Shown here piece after piece: positions 1 through 8,994 of a stretch of DNA of 64,000 bases. Origin of the DNA: Pontixanthobacter sp. CEM42 (GTDB lineage: Bacteria > Pseudomonadota > Alphaproteobacteria > Sphingomonadales > Sphingomonadaceae); contig NZ_JADQTN010000002.1 of the NCBI RefSeq assembly GCF_017812015.1, forward strand, positions 124,001 to 188,000, written 5' to 3'. The position numbers and the translations under genes are program-made. Numbering within the stretch: position 1 is the first letter of the stretch; each line of letters opens with the position of its first letter. The notes beneath the pieces are model-generated. The model searched no databases. It saw only the letters and a program-made list of their open reading frames with translations, and was not told where the DNA came from.

Positions 1-2
1 AA

Positions 3-2630
3 TTTGTATTCGGCCGGTCGATCAAGGAAGCGCTCAAACGCGCCGCACCCGAACGCAAGCAAGGGCTGACGCACAGCTTTGATATGCTCGGCGAAGCGGC
101 AATGACTTACAAGGATGCCGAGCGCTACCGCGTCGCCTATGAAGACGCCATCGAGCGGCTTTCGGGCGAAACTGACGGACAGGTCAGCACATCGCCGGGT
201 ATCTCGGTCAAATTGTCCGCATTGCACCCGAAATACTTCTTCACTCACGCCGATGAAGTCACCGCAGCGCTGGTGCCGATCCTCAAAGCGCTGGCGATCA
301 AAGCCCGCGATGCAAATATGCATTTTACCATCGATGCGGAGGAAGCAGAGCGCCTCGAAGTATCGATGGATATCATCGAGACGCTGGCTGCTGACGATCA
401 GATTTTCGTGAAAAGCGATGGTACCCGCTGGGGCGGTTTCGGCCTGGCGATTCAAGCCTATCAGAAACGCGCTGCGCCGCTGTGCGACTGGGTCATAAAG
501 CTAGCGCGGCGACATGACCGCCGCTTGATGGTGCGCCTCGTCAAAGGGGCTTACTGGGATACCGAGATCAAAGTGTCGCAGGTCGGAGGATATACAGACT
601 ATCCGGTGTTCACTCGGAAGATCGCGACCGATGTTTCCTACCTCGCTTGCGCCTCCAAACTGATCGATGCGGGCGACGCGATCTATCCAGCCTTCGCCAC
701 GCATAACGCGTATACCGTTGGGGCGGTCAAGGCTTTGGTCGCGGATTCGCGCCATGATGCCAATTTCGAGTTCCAGCGCCTGCACGGCATGGGCGAAGAT
801 ATCTTCGAAGAGCTCGCCAAGCTGGAGGGTAAGCAGCGCACCCCGGTGCGTATCTATGCTCCGGTTGGCAGTCACAAAGATCTGCTCGCCTATCTGGTCC
901 GGCGTTTGCTGGAGAACGGCGCGAACTCGTCTTTCGTAAACCGGATGGCCGATGCAGAAGTGCCCGCCGCCGAACTCGCAACGGATCCGGTGGCCGACAT
1001 CGCCGCGCTTGAACCCAAACGGAATCCTTCGATCCCGTTGCCGGCTGATATCTTCCCGGGCCGCGTGAACAGTGCCGGCGTCGATCTGTCCGATCCGCTG
1101 GTGCGCGAGCCATTGATGCAGCGTATCGAAGCCCTGGAAACGAAGCATTGGCATGCAGAGCCGACCTTCTGCTCAGACGATCCCGATTTCGAGGCAGAGA
1201 TTGCCCCGATCAACAAGCCGCAAGATTTGACCAGCGAAGTCGGCACGCGGCGCGACAGCCTGCCTGAAGAAGTTGATACGGCGATTGAGAAAGCGAACGC
1301 CATACAGCCCGGCTGGAATGCACTAGGCGGCGAGAAGCGTGCGGTACTGCTTGAAGCCGCAGCCGACGCGTTTGAGGCGCATACAGACGAATTCCTGTCC
1401 TTGTGCCAGCGCGAAGCGGGCAAGACTCTGCTCGATGCTGTTCTCGAGCTGCGGGAAGCCGTCGACTTCTTGCGTTACTACGCATCGGAAGCCCGTCATC
1501 TGTGTTCGGAACCATTTCTGCTTCCCGGTCCGACCGGCGAGGAGAACCGCCTGAGCCTCGCAGGGCGCGGCGTGTTTGCCACTATCAGCCCGTGGAATTT
1601 CCCGCTGGCAATTTTCATCGGGCCCGCAGCTGCGGCATTGGCAGCAGGCAATACTGTTGTCGCAAAACCCGCCGAGCAAACCCCGCTGATCGCCGCGCTC
1701 GCAGTCAAACTGTGCCATGATGCCGGTATCCCCGAAGACGTCTTCCAACTGCTACCCGGAGCAGGCGATGTCGGGGAGCTGATCACCAGCGACCCGCGTC
1801 TGGCCGGGGTCGCGTTCACCGGATCAACCGATACAGCGCGCGCAATCAACCGCACGCTGGCCGCGCGCGACGGACCACTCGCAACCTTTATCGCCGAAAC
1901 CGGCGGGCAGAACGCAATGATCGTCGATTCCTCTGCTTTGCCCGAGCAGGTGACACGCGATGTTGTGGCAAGCGCATTCCAAAGCGCGGGGCAGCGCTGC
2001 TCGGCATTGCGCATGCTCTATCTGCAGGAAGAGATTTACGACGAAACGCTGGAGATGATCTACGGCGCATTCGAAGCACTGCATATCGGTGATCCCGTCG
2101 ATTTTGCCACTGATGTTGGCCCCGTCATCGACCCTGACGCGAAAGCAGCGCTGGAACGACACATTGCCCGCCGGAAGAAGGCCGGACGCAAAGTCTGGCG
2201 GCGCAAACTGCCGAAAGGCACTGGTACCGGCTGCTTCGTTGCACCGACAATTATTGAGTTGGACTCGATCCTCGATCTTAAGCGAGAGAACTTTGGACCG
2301 GTTTTGCACGTCGCACGTTTCAAAGGAGAGGATCTCGGTAGCGTTGTCGATGACATCAACACGACAGGTTTTGGCCTCACGCTTGGCCTACACAGCCGTA
2401 TCGAAGAGACTCGCCGCTTCGTCGAGGCGCGTGCGCGTGTCGGCAATTTCTACGTCAATCGCAACCAGATCGGGGCGGTGGTGGAAAGCCAGCCGTTTGG
2501 CGGCGAAGGCCTGTCAGGCACTGGCCCCAAAGCAGGCGGACCGCATTACGTCGCGCGCTTTGCGACCGAGCGTGTGGTCTGCATCGACACGACAGCAGCA
2601 GGCGGCAACGCCAGTCTACTTGCAAGCTAG
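3..2630 (+). CDS. putA: Bifunctional proline dehydrogenase / L-glutamate gamma-semialdehyde dehydrogenase (5' end missing)
   Basis: Oxidises proline to glutamate in two steps, using an FAD proline dehydrogenase domain and an NAD aldehyde dehydrogenase domain. The reading frame is already open at base 3, so the N-terminus lies outside the window; 875 residues are visible, and short PutA proteins run to about 1000. The first third holds the proline dehydrogenase barrel (KGAYWD, then FATHN). The rest is aldehyde dehydrogenase: SPWNFP, GSTDTA, ETGGQ with the general-base Glu near base 1896, and GQRCSA with the catalytic Cys near base 1998. These two lie 34 residues apart, as expected for the family. 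Whether it carries an N-terminal DNA-binding domain cannot be seen. Confidence 0.95.
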   Translation, partial: FVFGRSIKEALKRAAPERKQGLTHSFDMLGEAAMTYKDAERYRVAYEDAIERLSGETDGQVSTSPGISVKLSALHPKYFFTHADEVTAALVPILKALAIKARDANMHFTIDAEEAERLEVSMDIIETLAADDQIFVKSDGTRWGGFGLAIQAYQKRAAPLCDWVIKLARRHDRRLMVRLVKGAYWDTEIKVSQVGGYTDYPVFTRKIATDVSYLACASKLIDAGDAIYPAFATHNAYTVGAVKALVADSRHDANFEFQRLHGMGEDIFEELAKLEGKQRTPVRIYAPVGSHKDLLAYLVRRLLENGANSSFVNRMADAEVPAAELATDPVADIAALEPKRNPSIPLPADIFPGRVNSAGVDLSDPLVREPLMQRIEALETKHWHAEPTFCSDDPDFEAEIAPINKPQDLTSEVGTRRDSLPEEVDTAIEKANAIQPGWNALGGEKRAVLLEAAADAFEAHTDEFLSLCQREAGKTLLDAVLELREAVDFLRYYASEARHLCSEPFLLPGPTGEENRLSLAGRGVFATISPWNFPLAIFIGPAAAALAAGNTVVAKPAEQTPLIAALAVKLCHDAGIPEDVFQLLPGAGDVGELITSDPRLAGVAFTGSTDTARAINRTLAARDGPLATFIAETGGQNAMIVDSSALPEQVTRDVVASAFQSAGQRCSALRMLYLQEEIYDETLEMIYGAFEALHIGDPVDFATDVGPVIDPDAKAALERHIARRKKAGRKVWRRKLPKGTGTGCFVAPTIIELDSILDLKRENFGPVLHVARFKGEDLGSVVDDINTTGFGLTLGLHSRIEETRRFVEARARVGNFYVNRNQIGAVVESQPFGGEGLSGTGPKAGGPHYVARFATERVVCIDTTAAGGNASLLAS

Positions 2631-2680
2631 ATCGCAAATTTCAGTTCACGTTCAGTCGGTGACGCATTAGAAGCTGCGCC

Positions 2681-3226
2681 ATGTCCCGACTGAATGCTGC
2701 ACTCCGCCTATTATCGCTAACACTGGCGATGATCCTATCGGGTTGGTCATTGCCAGCCGCGGCGGAAGTGAAAATGAGCTTTCACAGCTTCAATGGCTCC
2801 GTGCTGTTCGGCCGATACCCGCATGCATTTGTGCGATTGAAAGGCACGATGAAAGCTACCGGTAAAGCAGTGGATGAGAATTACGGGTTTACGGCCAAGA
2901 AAGTTTCTACCGCTATTCTTCGAGGCCCGGTCGAACATGACATCCTGATCGAGGATGAGAAATACATGAAGAAGACCAACGTCCATTTTACCGTCACCCT
3001 GACAGACGCTCAGGTTGAACAGGTCCGCGCAACAATGCGCGAATGGCGCGATGCTCCGGGCAAATATTACGATCTGGAAAAGCGCAATTGCATCCATTTC
3101 GTCGGCGCGATGGCGCAGATTGCCGGGCTGAAAGTGGACTATCCCAAGAAGATGCTGCGCCGTCCCAAAAAGTGGCTCAACTATATCAGTGAGAAGAACC
3201 CGGATCTGGGCGCGAAGAAGATCTGA
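2681..3226 (+). CDS. Secreted protein, possibly of permuted papain-like (NlpC/P60-type) fold
   Basis: A 181-residue protein. An N-terminal signal peptide (hydrophobic core around residues 7-22, then PAAAE) predicts export to the periplasm. The mature part has a His in an HAFVRL strand near residue 47 and a Cys in RNCIHFVG near residue 137. This His-before-Cys order resembles permuted papain-like domains such as DUF4105 proteins, but I cannot confirm that relationship. The C-terminus is basic. It follows putA by about 50 bases on the same strand and is separated from dcd by a hairpin, so it may be monocistronic. The family is not firmly recognised. Confidence 0.75.
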   Translation: MSRLNAALRLLSLTLAMILSGWSLPAAAEVKMSFHSFNGSVLFGRYPHAFVRLKGTMKATGKAVDENYGFTAKKVSTAILRGPVEHDILIEDEKYMKKTNVHFTVTLTDAQVEQVRATMREWRDAPGKYYDLEKRNCIHFVGAMAQIAGLKVDYPKKMLRRPKKWLNYISEKNPDLGAKKI

Positions 3227-3248
3227 CCGCCACCATGCATGACTATCG

Positions 3249-3267
3249 GCGGGGATAAAAACCCCGC
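3249..3267. terminator. GC-rich hairpin between the secreted-protein gene and dcd
   Basis: Perfect 6-bp stem GCGGGG/CCCCGC around the loop ATAAAAA, 23 bases after the preceding stop codon. There is no T-tract after the stem, so it is at best a weak intrinsic terminator or an RNA-stabilising structure. Confidence 0.4.
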
Positions 3268-3308
3268 AACAGCTTGCCCCAAACGCGCCACTCGGGAATC
3301 ACAAGCCT

Positions 3309-3863
3309 ATGGCGATTCTTAGCGACAAATGGATACGGTCTGCGGCACAAGAAAAGGGCATGATAGAGCCTTTTGTCGAGGCACAGCGCCGTGATGGCTG
3401 CATATCCTACGGCCTCAGCTCATACGGATATGACGCGCGGGTAGCGCCCGAGTTCAAGATCTTTACCAATGTCGACAGTACAATCGTCGATCCCAAAGAG
3501 TTCGACCCGAAAAACTTCGTCGATCGCGAAACCGATGTCTGCATCATCCCGCCCAACTCTTTCGCTTTGGCGCGCACGGTCGAATATTTCCGTATTCCCG
3601 AAGATGTGCTGGTCATCTGCCTCGGCAAGTCAACCTATGCGCGCTGCGGGATCATCGTGAATGTCACTCCGCTCGAGCCAGGCTGGGAAGGCCACGTGAC
3701 ACTGGAATTTTCCAACACAACGCCGTTGCCCGCAAAGATCTACGCCAATGAAGGCGCGTGCCAGTTCCTGTTCCTGAAAGGGAATGAACGCCCCGAAGTC
3801 ACCTATGCGGACCGAGCGGGCAAATATATGGGCCAGAAGGGCGTTACGCTGCCGAAATTGTAG
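3309..3863 (+). CDS. dcd: dCTP deaminase
   Basis: Deaminates dCTP to dUTP, the first step of one route to dTMP. The 184 residues are close to the usual length of about 190. The nucleotide-binding segment KSTYARCG (residues 107-114) supplies the Ser and Arg expected to contact the triphosphate. TLEFSNT (131-137) contains the catalytic Glu133, matching Glu138 of the E. coli enzyme. The C-terminal [12 protein letters not shown] tail is typical of the trimeric enzyme. It is followed by a stem-loop at 3874-3893. Its link to nucleotide metabolism fits the nrd genes elsewhere in the window, but they are not in one operon. Confidence 0.95.
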   Translation: MAILSDKWIRSAAQEKGMIEPFVEAQRRDGCISYGLSSYGYDARVAPEFKIFTNVDSTIVDPKEFDPKNFVDRETDVCIIPPNSFALARTVEYFRIPEDVLVICLGKSTYARCGIIVNVTPLEPGWEGHVTLEFSNTTPLPAKIYANEGACQFLFLKGNERPEVTYADRAGKYMGQKGVTLPKL

Positions 3864-3873
3864 GGGTTTCGCG

Positions 3874-3893
3874 GAACGATGAAGGCATCGTTC
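3874..3893. terminator. Stem-loop downstream of dcd
   Basis: Perfect 8-bp inverted repeat GAACGATG / CATCGTTC with loop AAGG, starting 11 bases after the dcd stop. No U-tract follows, so it may act as a 3' end structure rather than a classical intrinsic terminator. Confidence 0.4.
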
Positions 3894-4039
3894 TCGTCCG
3901 GTTTCGACCCATTCTCGGTCATAGCGCGTTGGCCAAAGGTGGGCCGATTGCCGAATGATTGGTTCTAGCTCGCCAAAGCTGAAAAGCAGACATGCTGTTC
4001 ACGACCCATTTGCAGTCTTGCTGACGAACGGCCAAAGTC

Positions 4040-4471
4040 ATGAGAATGAGCGTTTCCTACTTCCAACGCATGTTTGTTAGCCTCGCTATTTGTGCGGGAC
4101 TGACAAGCTGCACTTCTAGCGCGCCATCGAACGAACAGCAGTGGGTCTTTTGCATGCCTGACGGATGGATATTCACAGTGAACGAACCCGAGCAGCGAGT
4201 TCGATGAGCTGACGTGGAATTCGATTATGGACCGAATTGCGTCGGACGTTGCCTCAAAGGATTTGACGCTGTGGTGAACGCGCTGAAAGAGAGACGTGAA
4301 GGAGGGTCGACCTTCGGCACATGGCAAACCTATGTTGATCGCAACGATGGGATTGAGGAAAGCTACACCTTCTCTATCCAAGCAGACACACCAGATGATT
4401 TGATCGTCGATTCACAGGTTTACGAGTCGGCCAGCCAATTGTTTGGTTGCGAATTTGCCCTACGACTTTGA
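4040..4471 (+). pseudogene. Small lipoprotein gene interrupted by an in-frame TGA
   Basis: Reading from ATG at 4040, the frame encodes a lipoprotein signal (hydrophobic stretch, then lipobox LTSC near residues 21-24) and stops at TGA 4205-4207 after 55 residues. The same frame stays open immediately after that codon to TGA at 4469-4471, adding about 87 codons, and includes a GTG at 4214 that could restart. Both parts look coding, with paired Cys and compact soluble sequence. I therefore read this as one gene of about 143 residues split by a single nonsense codon. The alternatives are a short 55-residue lipoprotein plus an unrelated frame, or a sequencing error. No homologous family was recognised. 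Confidence 0.45.
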
Positions 4472-4817
4472 TGTCCGCTTTCCACCCCACAAACCGCCGA
4501 TCATGGTTTTCCTACACCCGCTACGTCTGCTAGCCAGCGCCATCATATTGTCGTTCACCAAGAGCAGGAGGGCTTGCGCTAAGTCTCTTTGTCATCTGGA
4601 GCAGCGGAAGTTCCCAAACACCCCCGGGGCCCCAACTGTGACAACCAACTTGGCATCGAGTGATAAATTCTCACTATATCAATGAGATAGACGGAACCCC
4701 CGGAGTTGACACACTGTCGCCTTTGTCGCCCATCTGTCACCCAAGTACCGCCATGCCGTAACGGCTTTGACTCGCGCCGCGTCACAGCGCATCACTGCGC
4801 GCGAAGGAGAGATTTTG
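4472..4817. other. Intergenic stretch with a possible promoter for the reductase gene
   Basis: About 345 bases with no convincing gene. A TTGACA hexamer sits at 4706-4711, about 110 bases before the downstream start codon, but no good -10 box is visible 16-18 bases after it. The run CCCCCGGGGCCCC near 4621-4633 is locally GC-rich. I see nothing else. Confidence 0.3.
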
Positions 4818-5996
4818 ATGTCCAAGGAAAACCGCGAATTCGATATCGTTGTATATGGTGCGACAGGCTATACTGGCCGTCTGGTCGCCGAATATCTGGT
4901 CAACCAGTACGGGGGCCGCGATGACGGTCCAAAATGGGCGATGGCAGGCCGCAACCAGTCGAAGCTGGAAGATGTCCGCGACCTGATCGGCGCACCCAAG
5001 GATACGCCGCTGATCGTTGCCGATGCGTCCGATCCGGACAGCCTGACCGATATGGTCCAGAAGACCAAAGTCGTTCTGACAACTGTCGGACCTTACCAGC
5101 TTTACGGTAATGAATTGGTCGAGGCGTGCGCACGTGAAGGCACGGACTACACGGATCTTTGCGGCGAACCCGGCTGGATGCGCGAGCAGATCGACAAGCA
5201 TGAAGATCTGGCCAAAGCCAGCGGCGCACGGATTTGTTTCTCTTCGGGCTTCGACTCGATCCCGTTCGATCTCGGCGTGTTGATGCTGCAGAAGGAAGCC
5301 AAGGCGAAATTCGGCAAGCCTGCGCCGCGCGTCAAAGGCCGCGTTCGCGCCATGGCCGGAACCTTCAGCGGCGGTACCGCAGCCAGTCTGACCGCAACGA
5401 TGAAGTCTATCGCCAAAAACCCGAAACTCATTCCGATCCTGCAAAGCTCATTCGGCCTGACACCCGGATTTGAAGGCCCCTCACAGCCATCGGGCCTGAT
5501 CCCTGAATATGACAAGGATCTGGGCAAATGGGCTGCGCCATTCATTATGGCTGCAATCAACACAAAGAACGTTCACCGGACCAACTTCCTGCTCGGCCAC
5601 CCCTATGGCGAAGACTTCAAATATGACGAGATGATGCTGACCAGCGCTGGCGAAATGGGCGAGAAAGCCGCCAAGGCAGCGGCGGAAATGCTCAAAAACC
5701 CATTCGGTGCAAAGCCGCCCAAGCCCGGCGAAGGTCCAACGCCCGAAGAGCGCGAGAACGGTTTCTATGATGTGCTGTTCGTTGGTGAAATGCCCGATGG
5801 CGAAACCATCCATTACGGCGTCAAAGGCAAGTATGATCCGGGCTATGGCTCTACCAGCCGGATGATCACAGAAACTGCGATCGGATTGCTCGAAAGCGAC
5901 GCTGACGGCGGGATTGGCACACCGGGATCATTCCTCGGCGAAGCACTGGTCAAGCGCTTGGAAGATAATGCCGACCTGACCTTCGCGGTCGAGTAG
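4818..5996 (+). CDS. Saccharopine dehydrogenase-like NAD(P)-binding protein (trans-acting enoyl reductase type)
   Basis: A 392-residue protein of the saccharopine dehydrogenase-like superfamily. The N-terminal Rossmann motif GATGYTG lies at residues 14-20. The overall layout (VVYGATGYTG, VGPYQLYG, YTDLCGE, GFDSIPFDLG, FSGGTAASL) matches the lineage that includes mycobacterial trans-acting enoyl reductases used in complex lipid synthesis. Family-level assignment is firm, but the substrate is not. ATG 4818 was chosen because AAGGAGAG sits 8 bases upstream; an in-frame extension to 4767 has no ribosome binding site. It is probably transcribed alone, since the next gene is on the opposite strand and converges with it. 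Confidence 0.85.
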   Translation: MSKENREFDIVVYGATGYTGRLVAEYLVNQYGGRDDGPKWAMAGRNQSKLEDVRDLIGAPKDTPLIVADASDPDSLTDMVQKTKVVLTTVGPYQLYGNELVEACAREGTDYTDLCGEPGWMREQIDKHEDLAKASGARICFSSGFDSIPFDLGVLMLQKEAKAKFGKPAPRVKGRVRAMAGTFSGGTAASLTATMKSIAKNPKLIPILQSSFGLTPGFEGPSQPSGLIPEYDKDLGKWAAPFIMAAINTKNVHRTNFLLGHPYGEDFKYDEMMLTSAGEMGEKAAKAAAEMLKNPFGAKPPKPGEGPTPEERENGFYDVLFVGEMPDGETIHYGVKGKYDPGYGSTSRMITETAIGLLESDADGGIGTPGSFLGEALVKRLEDNADLTFAVE

Positions 5997-6004
5997 GTCT
6001 AAGG

Positions 6005-6607
6005 CTATTCGGGACAGGGAATGCGAGTGGCAAGCAAGCGGATTTGTTTGACCCACTCGCCATTCTCATCCTTCGCCAGCGTAACGCGGTGCCAGCTATC
6101 GGGCCCTAGACGCTCGAAATAGGCCCTGAAGTTCGGGCGCTGCGGATATTCCTGCCACATGGTCAGCTTGCCATCGATCATCTTGGCGCGCAGATCCTGT
6201 ACCTGATTGGTCGCCGTGTGGACCCACATCATATCCCATTCGCCGGCTTTCGTGTCCCACATACGAACATTGATGCCGCGCGGCGTTTCGGGATCGATGC
6301 CGGGGTCGACTTGGTACCAATCATCCTCAATCGCCATACCGCCAAGGATATAGCGCCCATTCCAGCGAGACGGTGGTGCACCAGGGCGTGGTGGTGACCA
6401 ACCCGTACCCAGCCAGGCATGGCCGGTAATCGTATAGTCACCGATCAGAAAATCGAACTGCGACAACTCTTCGGGAGCATTGGCATGCGGCATTCCATAG
6501 TCGCATCCAGGAGGAGCAAGTGCCACATCAGCATCCTGCGCGGCAGCCGGTACCATCGCGCACAGCGAAACTGCGGCTACCAGTGTCAGCTTATCTAGGT
6601 ATTTCAT
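6005..6607 (-). CDS. Secreted lipocalin-like protein (DUF1579-like)
   Basis: A 200-residue exported protein. The signal peptide covers residues 1-23 (cleavage after PAAA). The mature domain begins with FDFLIGDYTITGHAW and continues with WNGRYILGGMAIEDDW and MWDTKAGEWDMMW. This alternating aromatic beta pattern resembles DUF1579 or related lipocalin-like barrels, which often bind small hydrophobic ligands. The start at 6607 is set by GGAGGG about 7 bases upstream; the longer frame adds 22 residues with no signal character. It lies 69 bases beyond the end of the TonB receptor gene on the same strand and could be co-transcribed, but no functional link is evident. Confidence 0.7.
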   Translation of the reverse strand: MKYLDKLTLVAAVSLCAMVPAAAQDADVALAPPGCDYGMPHANAPEELSQFDFLIGDYTITGHAWLGTGWSPPRPGAPPSRWNGRYILGGMAIEDDWYQVDPGIDPETPRGINVRMWDTKAGEWDMMWVHTATNQVQDLRAKMIDGKLTMWQEYPQRPNFRAYFERLGPDSWHRVTLAKDENGEWVKQIRLLATRIPCPE

Positions 6608-6676
6608 GCCCTGTCCCTCCACAATTCGCGGACGTGCTAACACGCGCCGCGAACCGTGGGAAGGAGACGGCAAAGC

Positions 6677-8800
6677 TTAGAAGCTGGTGCGAACGCTTAC
6701 TTTGAAGTTGCGTCCTGCAAGCGGAAGGAATTCCTTGGTAAAGCTCGTGTGACGGCGACCTTCAACGTCGAAAATATTGTCAGCCTGCAACAGGACAGTA
6801 ACATTGTCGCGATTCTTCAGCGGACGCCATGCGATCGCAGCATTGACGAACGTGAAGGCGGCGGTCTCTGTCTCGAACTCAGCAACATCGTCTTGCTTAC
6901 CGAAATGCTGAACTTCCGCACGCGCTTCGAACGGACCTGTTTCCGCAATGACAGCGCCAAGCAGGCTCAGGGGCGGAATGCGGGGTACGTTTGAGCCATC
7001 ATTGATCTGGGCATCCACATAGGATGCCCGCAGATCGGCCGATATCGTGAAGCCGTCTTGTTTGACAACCGGAAGCATTAGCTCACCTTCGAAACCGAAG
7101 AACCGCGCATCGTCCTGCAGGAAAACGAACACAGGCAGATCATCTTCCTCCTGATCGGTAGGGCTGAGATAAATGTAGTTGTCGAACTGCTGGTAATAAA
7201 TCGATGCGCCGAACGAAACGTCGCCGGTCTCACCGCGAATGAAAGTCTCCAGACCCCATGCGCTTTCGACGTCGAGGTTAGGGTCGCCGATTTCGAATGT
7301 CTGAGTCGCAATGTGCGGCCCGTTCGCAAACAATTCTTCACCCGCTGGCGCACGCTCTGAACGCGAACCGGTAATACCGAAGCGAATATCGTTCTCGCTC
7401 CCCACAACCGCCGAAAGCGCGCCGGAGAACAGATTGAAGTTACGCTCAAGCCCGAGCGGATCGGAATCGACGCTAACATTCTCGTAGCGCGCCGCTCCTT
7501 CGATCTGCACATTGCCAACATCAAATTCTTGCGCCGTGAAGATACCGATCTGGGTCGTTTCATTAGGCGCTACGAAAGCTTCCTCGCCGACAGCTTGGAA
7601 ATCCCGCGATGTAAACTGCGCACCAAAAACGCCGCTGCCACTCTGGATCAGCTCGGCGCGTGCTTCAAAAGTTTCGGTGTCGAATACTGTACCGACTTCG
7701 GTGCCTTCGAATTCAGTGTGAGTGTAGTCGGAATAGCCGCCACGGATCTTCAGACGTTCAAAGAAACCTCCGCCCAGCGCAATGTCGCCGCGGAAATCAA
7801 AACGCCATTGCTCGAGGCCGATTGAGACAGTTTCTTCGCCTTCTTCCTCTTCTTCCTCTTCGCCTTCTTCCTCACCGTGATGGTGACCGCCCTCGGGGTT
7901 GCCCGGAATTCCGTAGAAGGTGTCGTAATAACCAGCCGATGCGCCGAAGCTCGATTCGCCAAGGATCACTCCGATACCGCCGTTGAAAGTGTAGGTTTCG
8001 GTTGAAGTATTCGGAACGAAACCAAACTGGTTGGCTGCTTCGCGAAGCTCTTCCGCCTCTTCCAATTCGCCTTCTTCCTCTTCCTCTGCAGCGTCGCCGA
8101 GCAAATCGGTGCGCAGCGCGTCAGTGACCTGAAATCCCGGAATCTCAAGATTGCCGGTCTCGCGGTAAGAGCCGTCGACATGGACAACAAAGCTGTCGCC
8201 AAGGCCGGCATCGAGCGAAATACCGCCACTGCGGAGATCACTGGCCGTATCACCCGCGAGCAATGCATCGACATGAATACCATTTTCAGGAACTGCGATT
8301 GGGATACGCTTGTCGATGACATTCACAACACCACCGATTGCCTGACTGCCGTATAGCAGCGCCGCTGGTCCGCGCAGCACTTCAATCCGGTCAACGGTCA
8401 ATGGATCAATGGTCGTTGCATGATCGGCAGAGGTGTTGGCCACATCGGCCGTACCCAAGCCATCAATCAAAATGCGAACGCGCTCACCGTCTTGACCGCG
8501 TAAGATCGGACGCGACGCACCTGGTCCAAAACTGGTGGCTGAGACACCAGGGACTTTGGCAAGCACCTCACCAAGCTGTCCGTTCAGGTTGCGCTGGATT
8601 TCATCGGGTCCAAGAGTGGTTTGGCCAGCAATAAAGTCTAGCTGCTCCAGGCCTTCTGCAGTCACCAATATTTCGCCGCGATCATGCGGATCTTTTGGTT
8701 GCCCTTCTTCGGTCGTTTCTGCCTCTTGGGCAGAAAGCGTTTGCGGCAGGGCAAGCGCCATAAGTGGCAATGTGCAGAGCGAGAGGTTGCGCAGCTTCAT
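6677..8800 (-). CDS. TonB-dependent outer-membrane receptor, ZnuD-like (probable zinc uptake)
   Basis: A 707-residue outer-membrane receptor energised by TonB. Signal peptide residues 1-25, TonB box EILVTA near 43-48, plug domain about 55-165 (LRGQDGERVRILIDG, EVLRGPAALLYGSQAIGGVVN), then a beta-barrel ending in an aromatic C-terminus (VSVRTSF). Two insertions stand out: an acidic stretch near 238-255, and a loop near 306-324 with three adjacent His followed by a long Glu run. His/acidic extracellular loops of this kind are known from the zinc receptor ZnuD and its relatives. Zinc (or another divalent metal) is therefore the inferred substrate. The ATG at 8800 was preferred over an in-frame TTG 15 bases upstream. 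A Fur/Zur-like palindrome lies just upstream. Confidence 0.88.
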   Translation of the reverse strand: MKLRNLSLCTLPLMALALPQTLSAQEAETTEEGQPKDPHDRGEILVTAEGLEQLDFIAGQTTLGPDEIQRNLNGQLGEVLAKVPGVSATSFGPGASRPILRGQDGERVRILIDGLGTADVANTSADHATTIDPLTVDRIEVLRGPAALLYGSQAIGGVVNVIDKRIPIAVPENGIHVDALLAGDTASDLRSGGISLDAGLGDSFVVHVDGSYRETGNLEIPGFQVTDALRTDLLGDAAEEEEEGELEEAEELREAANQFGFVPNTSTETYTFNGGIGVILGESSFGASAGYYDTFYGIPGNPEGGHHHGEEEGEEEEEEEGEETVSIGLEQWRFDFRGDIALGGGFFERLKIRGGYSDYTHTEFEGTEVGTVFDTETFEARAELIQSGSGVFGAQFTSRDFQAVGEEAFVAPNETTQIGIFTAQEFDVGNVQIEGAARYENVSVDSDPLGLERNFNLFSGALSAVVGSENDIRFGITGSRSERAPAGEELFANGPHIATQTFEIGDPNLDVESAWGLETFIRGETGDVSFGASIYYQQFDNYIYLSPTDQEEDDLPVFVFLQDDARFFGFEGELMLPVVKQDGFTISADLRASYVDAQINDGSNVPRIPPLSLLGAVIAETGPFEARAEVQHFGKQDDVAEFETETAAFTFVNAAIAWRPLKNRDNVTVLLQADNIFDVEGRRHTSFTKEFLPLAGRNFKVSVRTSF

Positions 8801-8842
8801 AGCAGTATGATCCAATTTCTTGATGTTACAACGTTACGTACC

Positions 8843-8861
8843 TGATAACGATACAGTATCA
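8843..8861 (-). promoter_or_regulatory. Fur/Zur-like operator upstream of the TonB receptor
   Basis: A 19-bp inverted repeat, TGATA-N9-TATCA, with a second overlapping palindrome GATAC-A-GTATC at 8850-8860. It lies about 43-61 bases upstream of the receptor start codon, in a plausible promoter position. The left half resembles the Fur-family half-site TGATAAtGATA. This agrees with metal-repressed expression, but the metal and the regulator are inferred. Confidence 0.45.
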
Positions 8862-8994
8862 CATTGCAACCCGCTGAATCGACGAACTGCCCCCGTTCCC
8901 CCACGAACGACGCCGACAGTGACCAAATTGCCACGAATGATGGCCAGCCTGCGTTGCAACCCTTTTGGGACCGCTGGCATCATGGGCTCTGAAT

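Noticed and set aside
3965-4381. Minus-strand frame opposite the broken lipoprotein
   Set aside because: The plus strand has a lipobox and better coding character; the minus frame has none.
4040-4471. Selenoprotein with TGA read as selenocysteine
   Set aside because: No Sec-type redox motif around the codon, and no recognisable hairpin immediately after it; a nonsense mutation is simpler.
4443-4685. Plus-strand frame of 80 codons starting TTG
   Set aside because: Overlaps the end of the broken lipoprotein gene, has no ribosome binding site and low-complexity composition.
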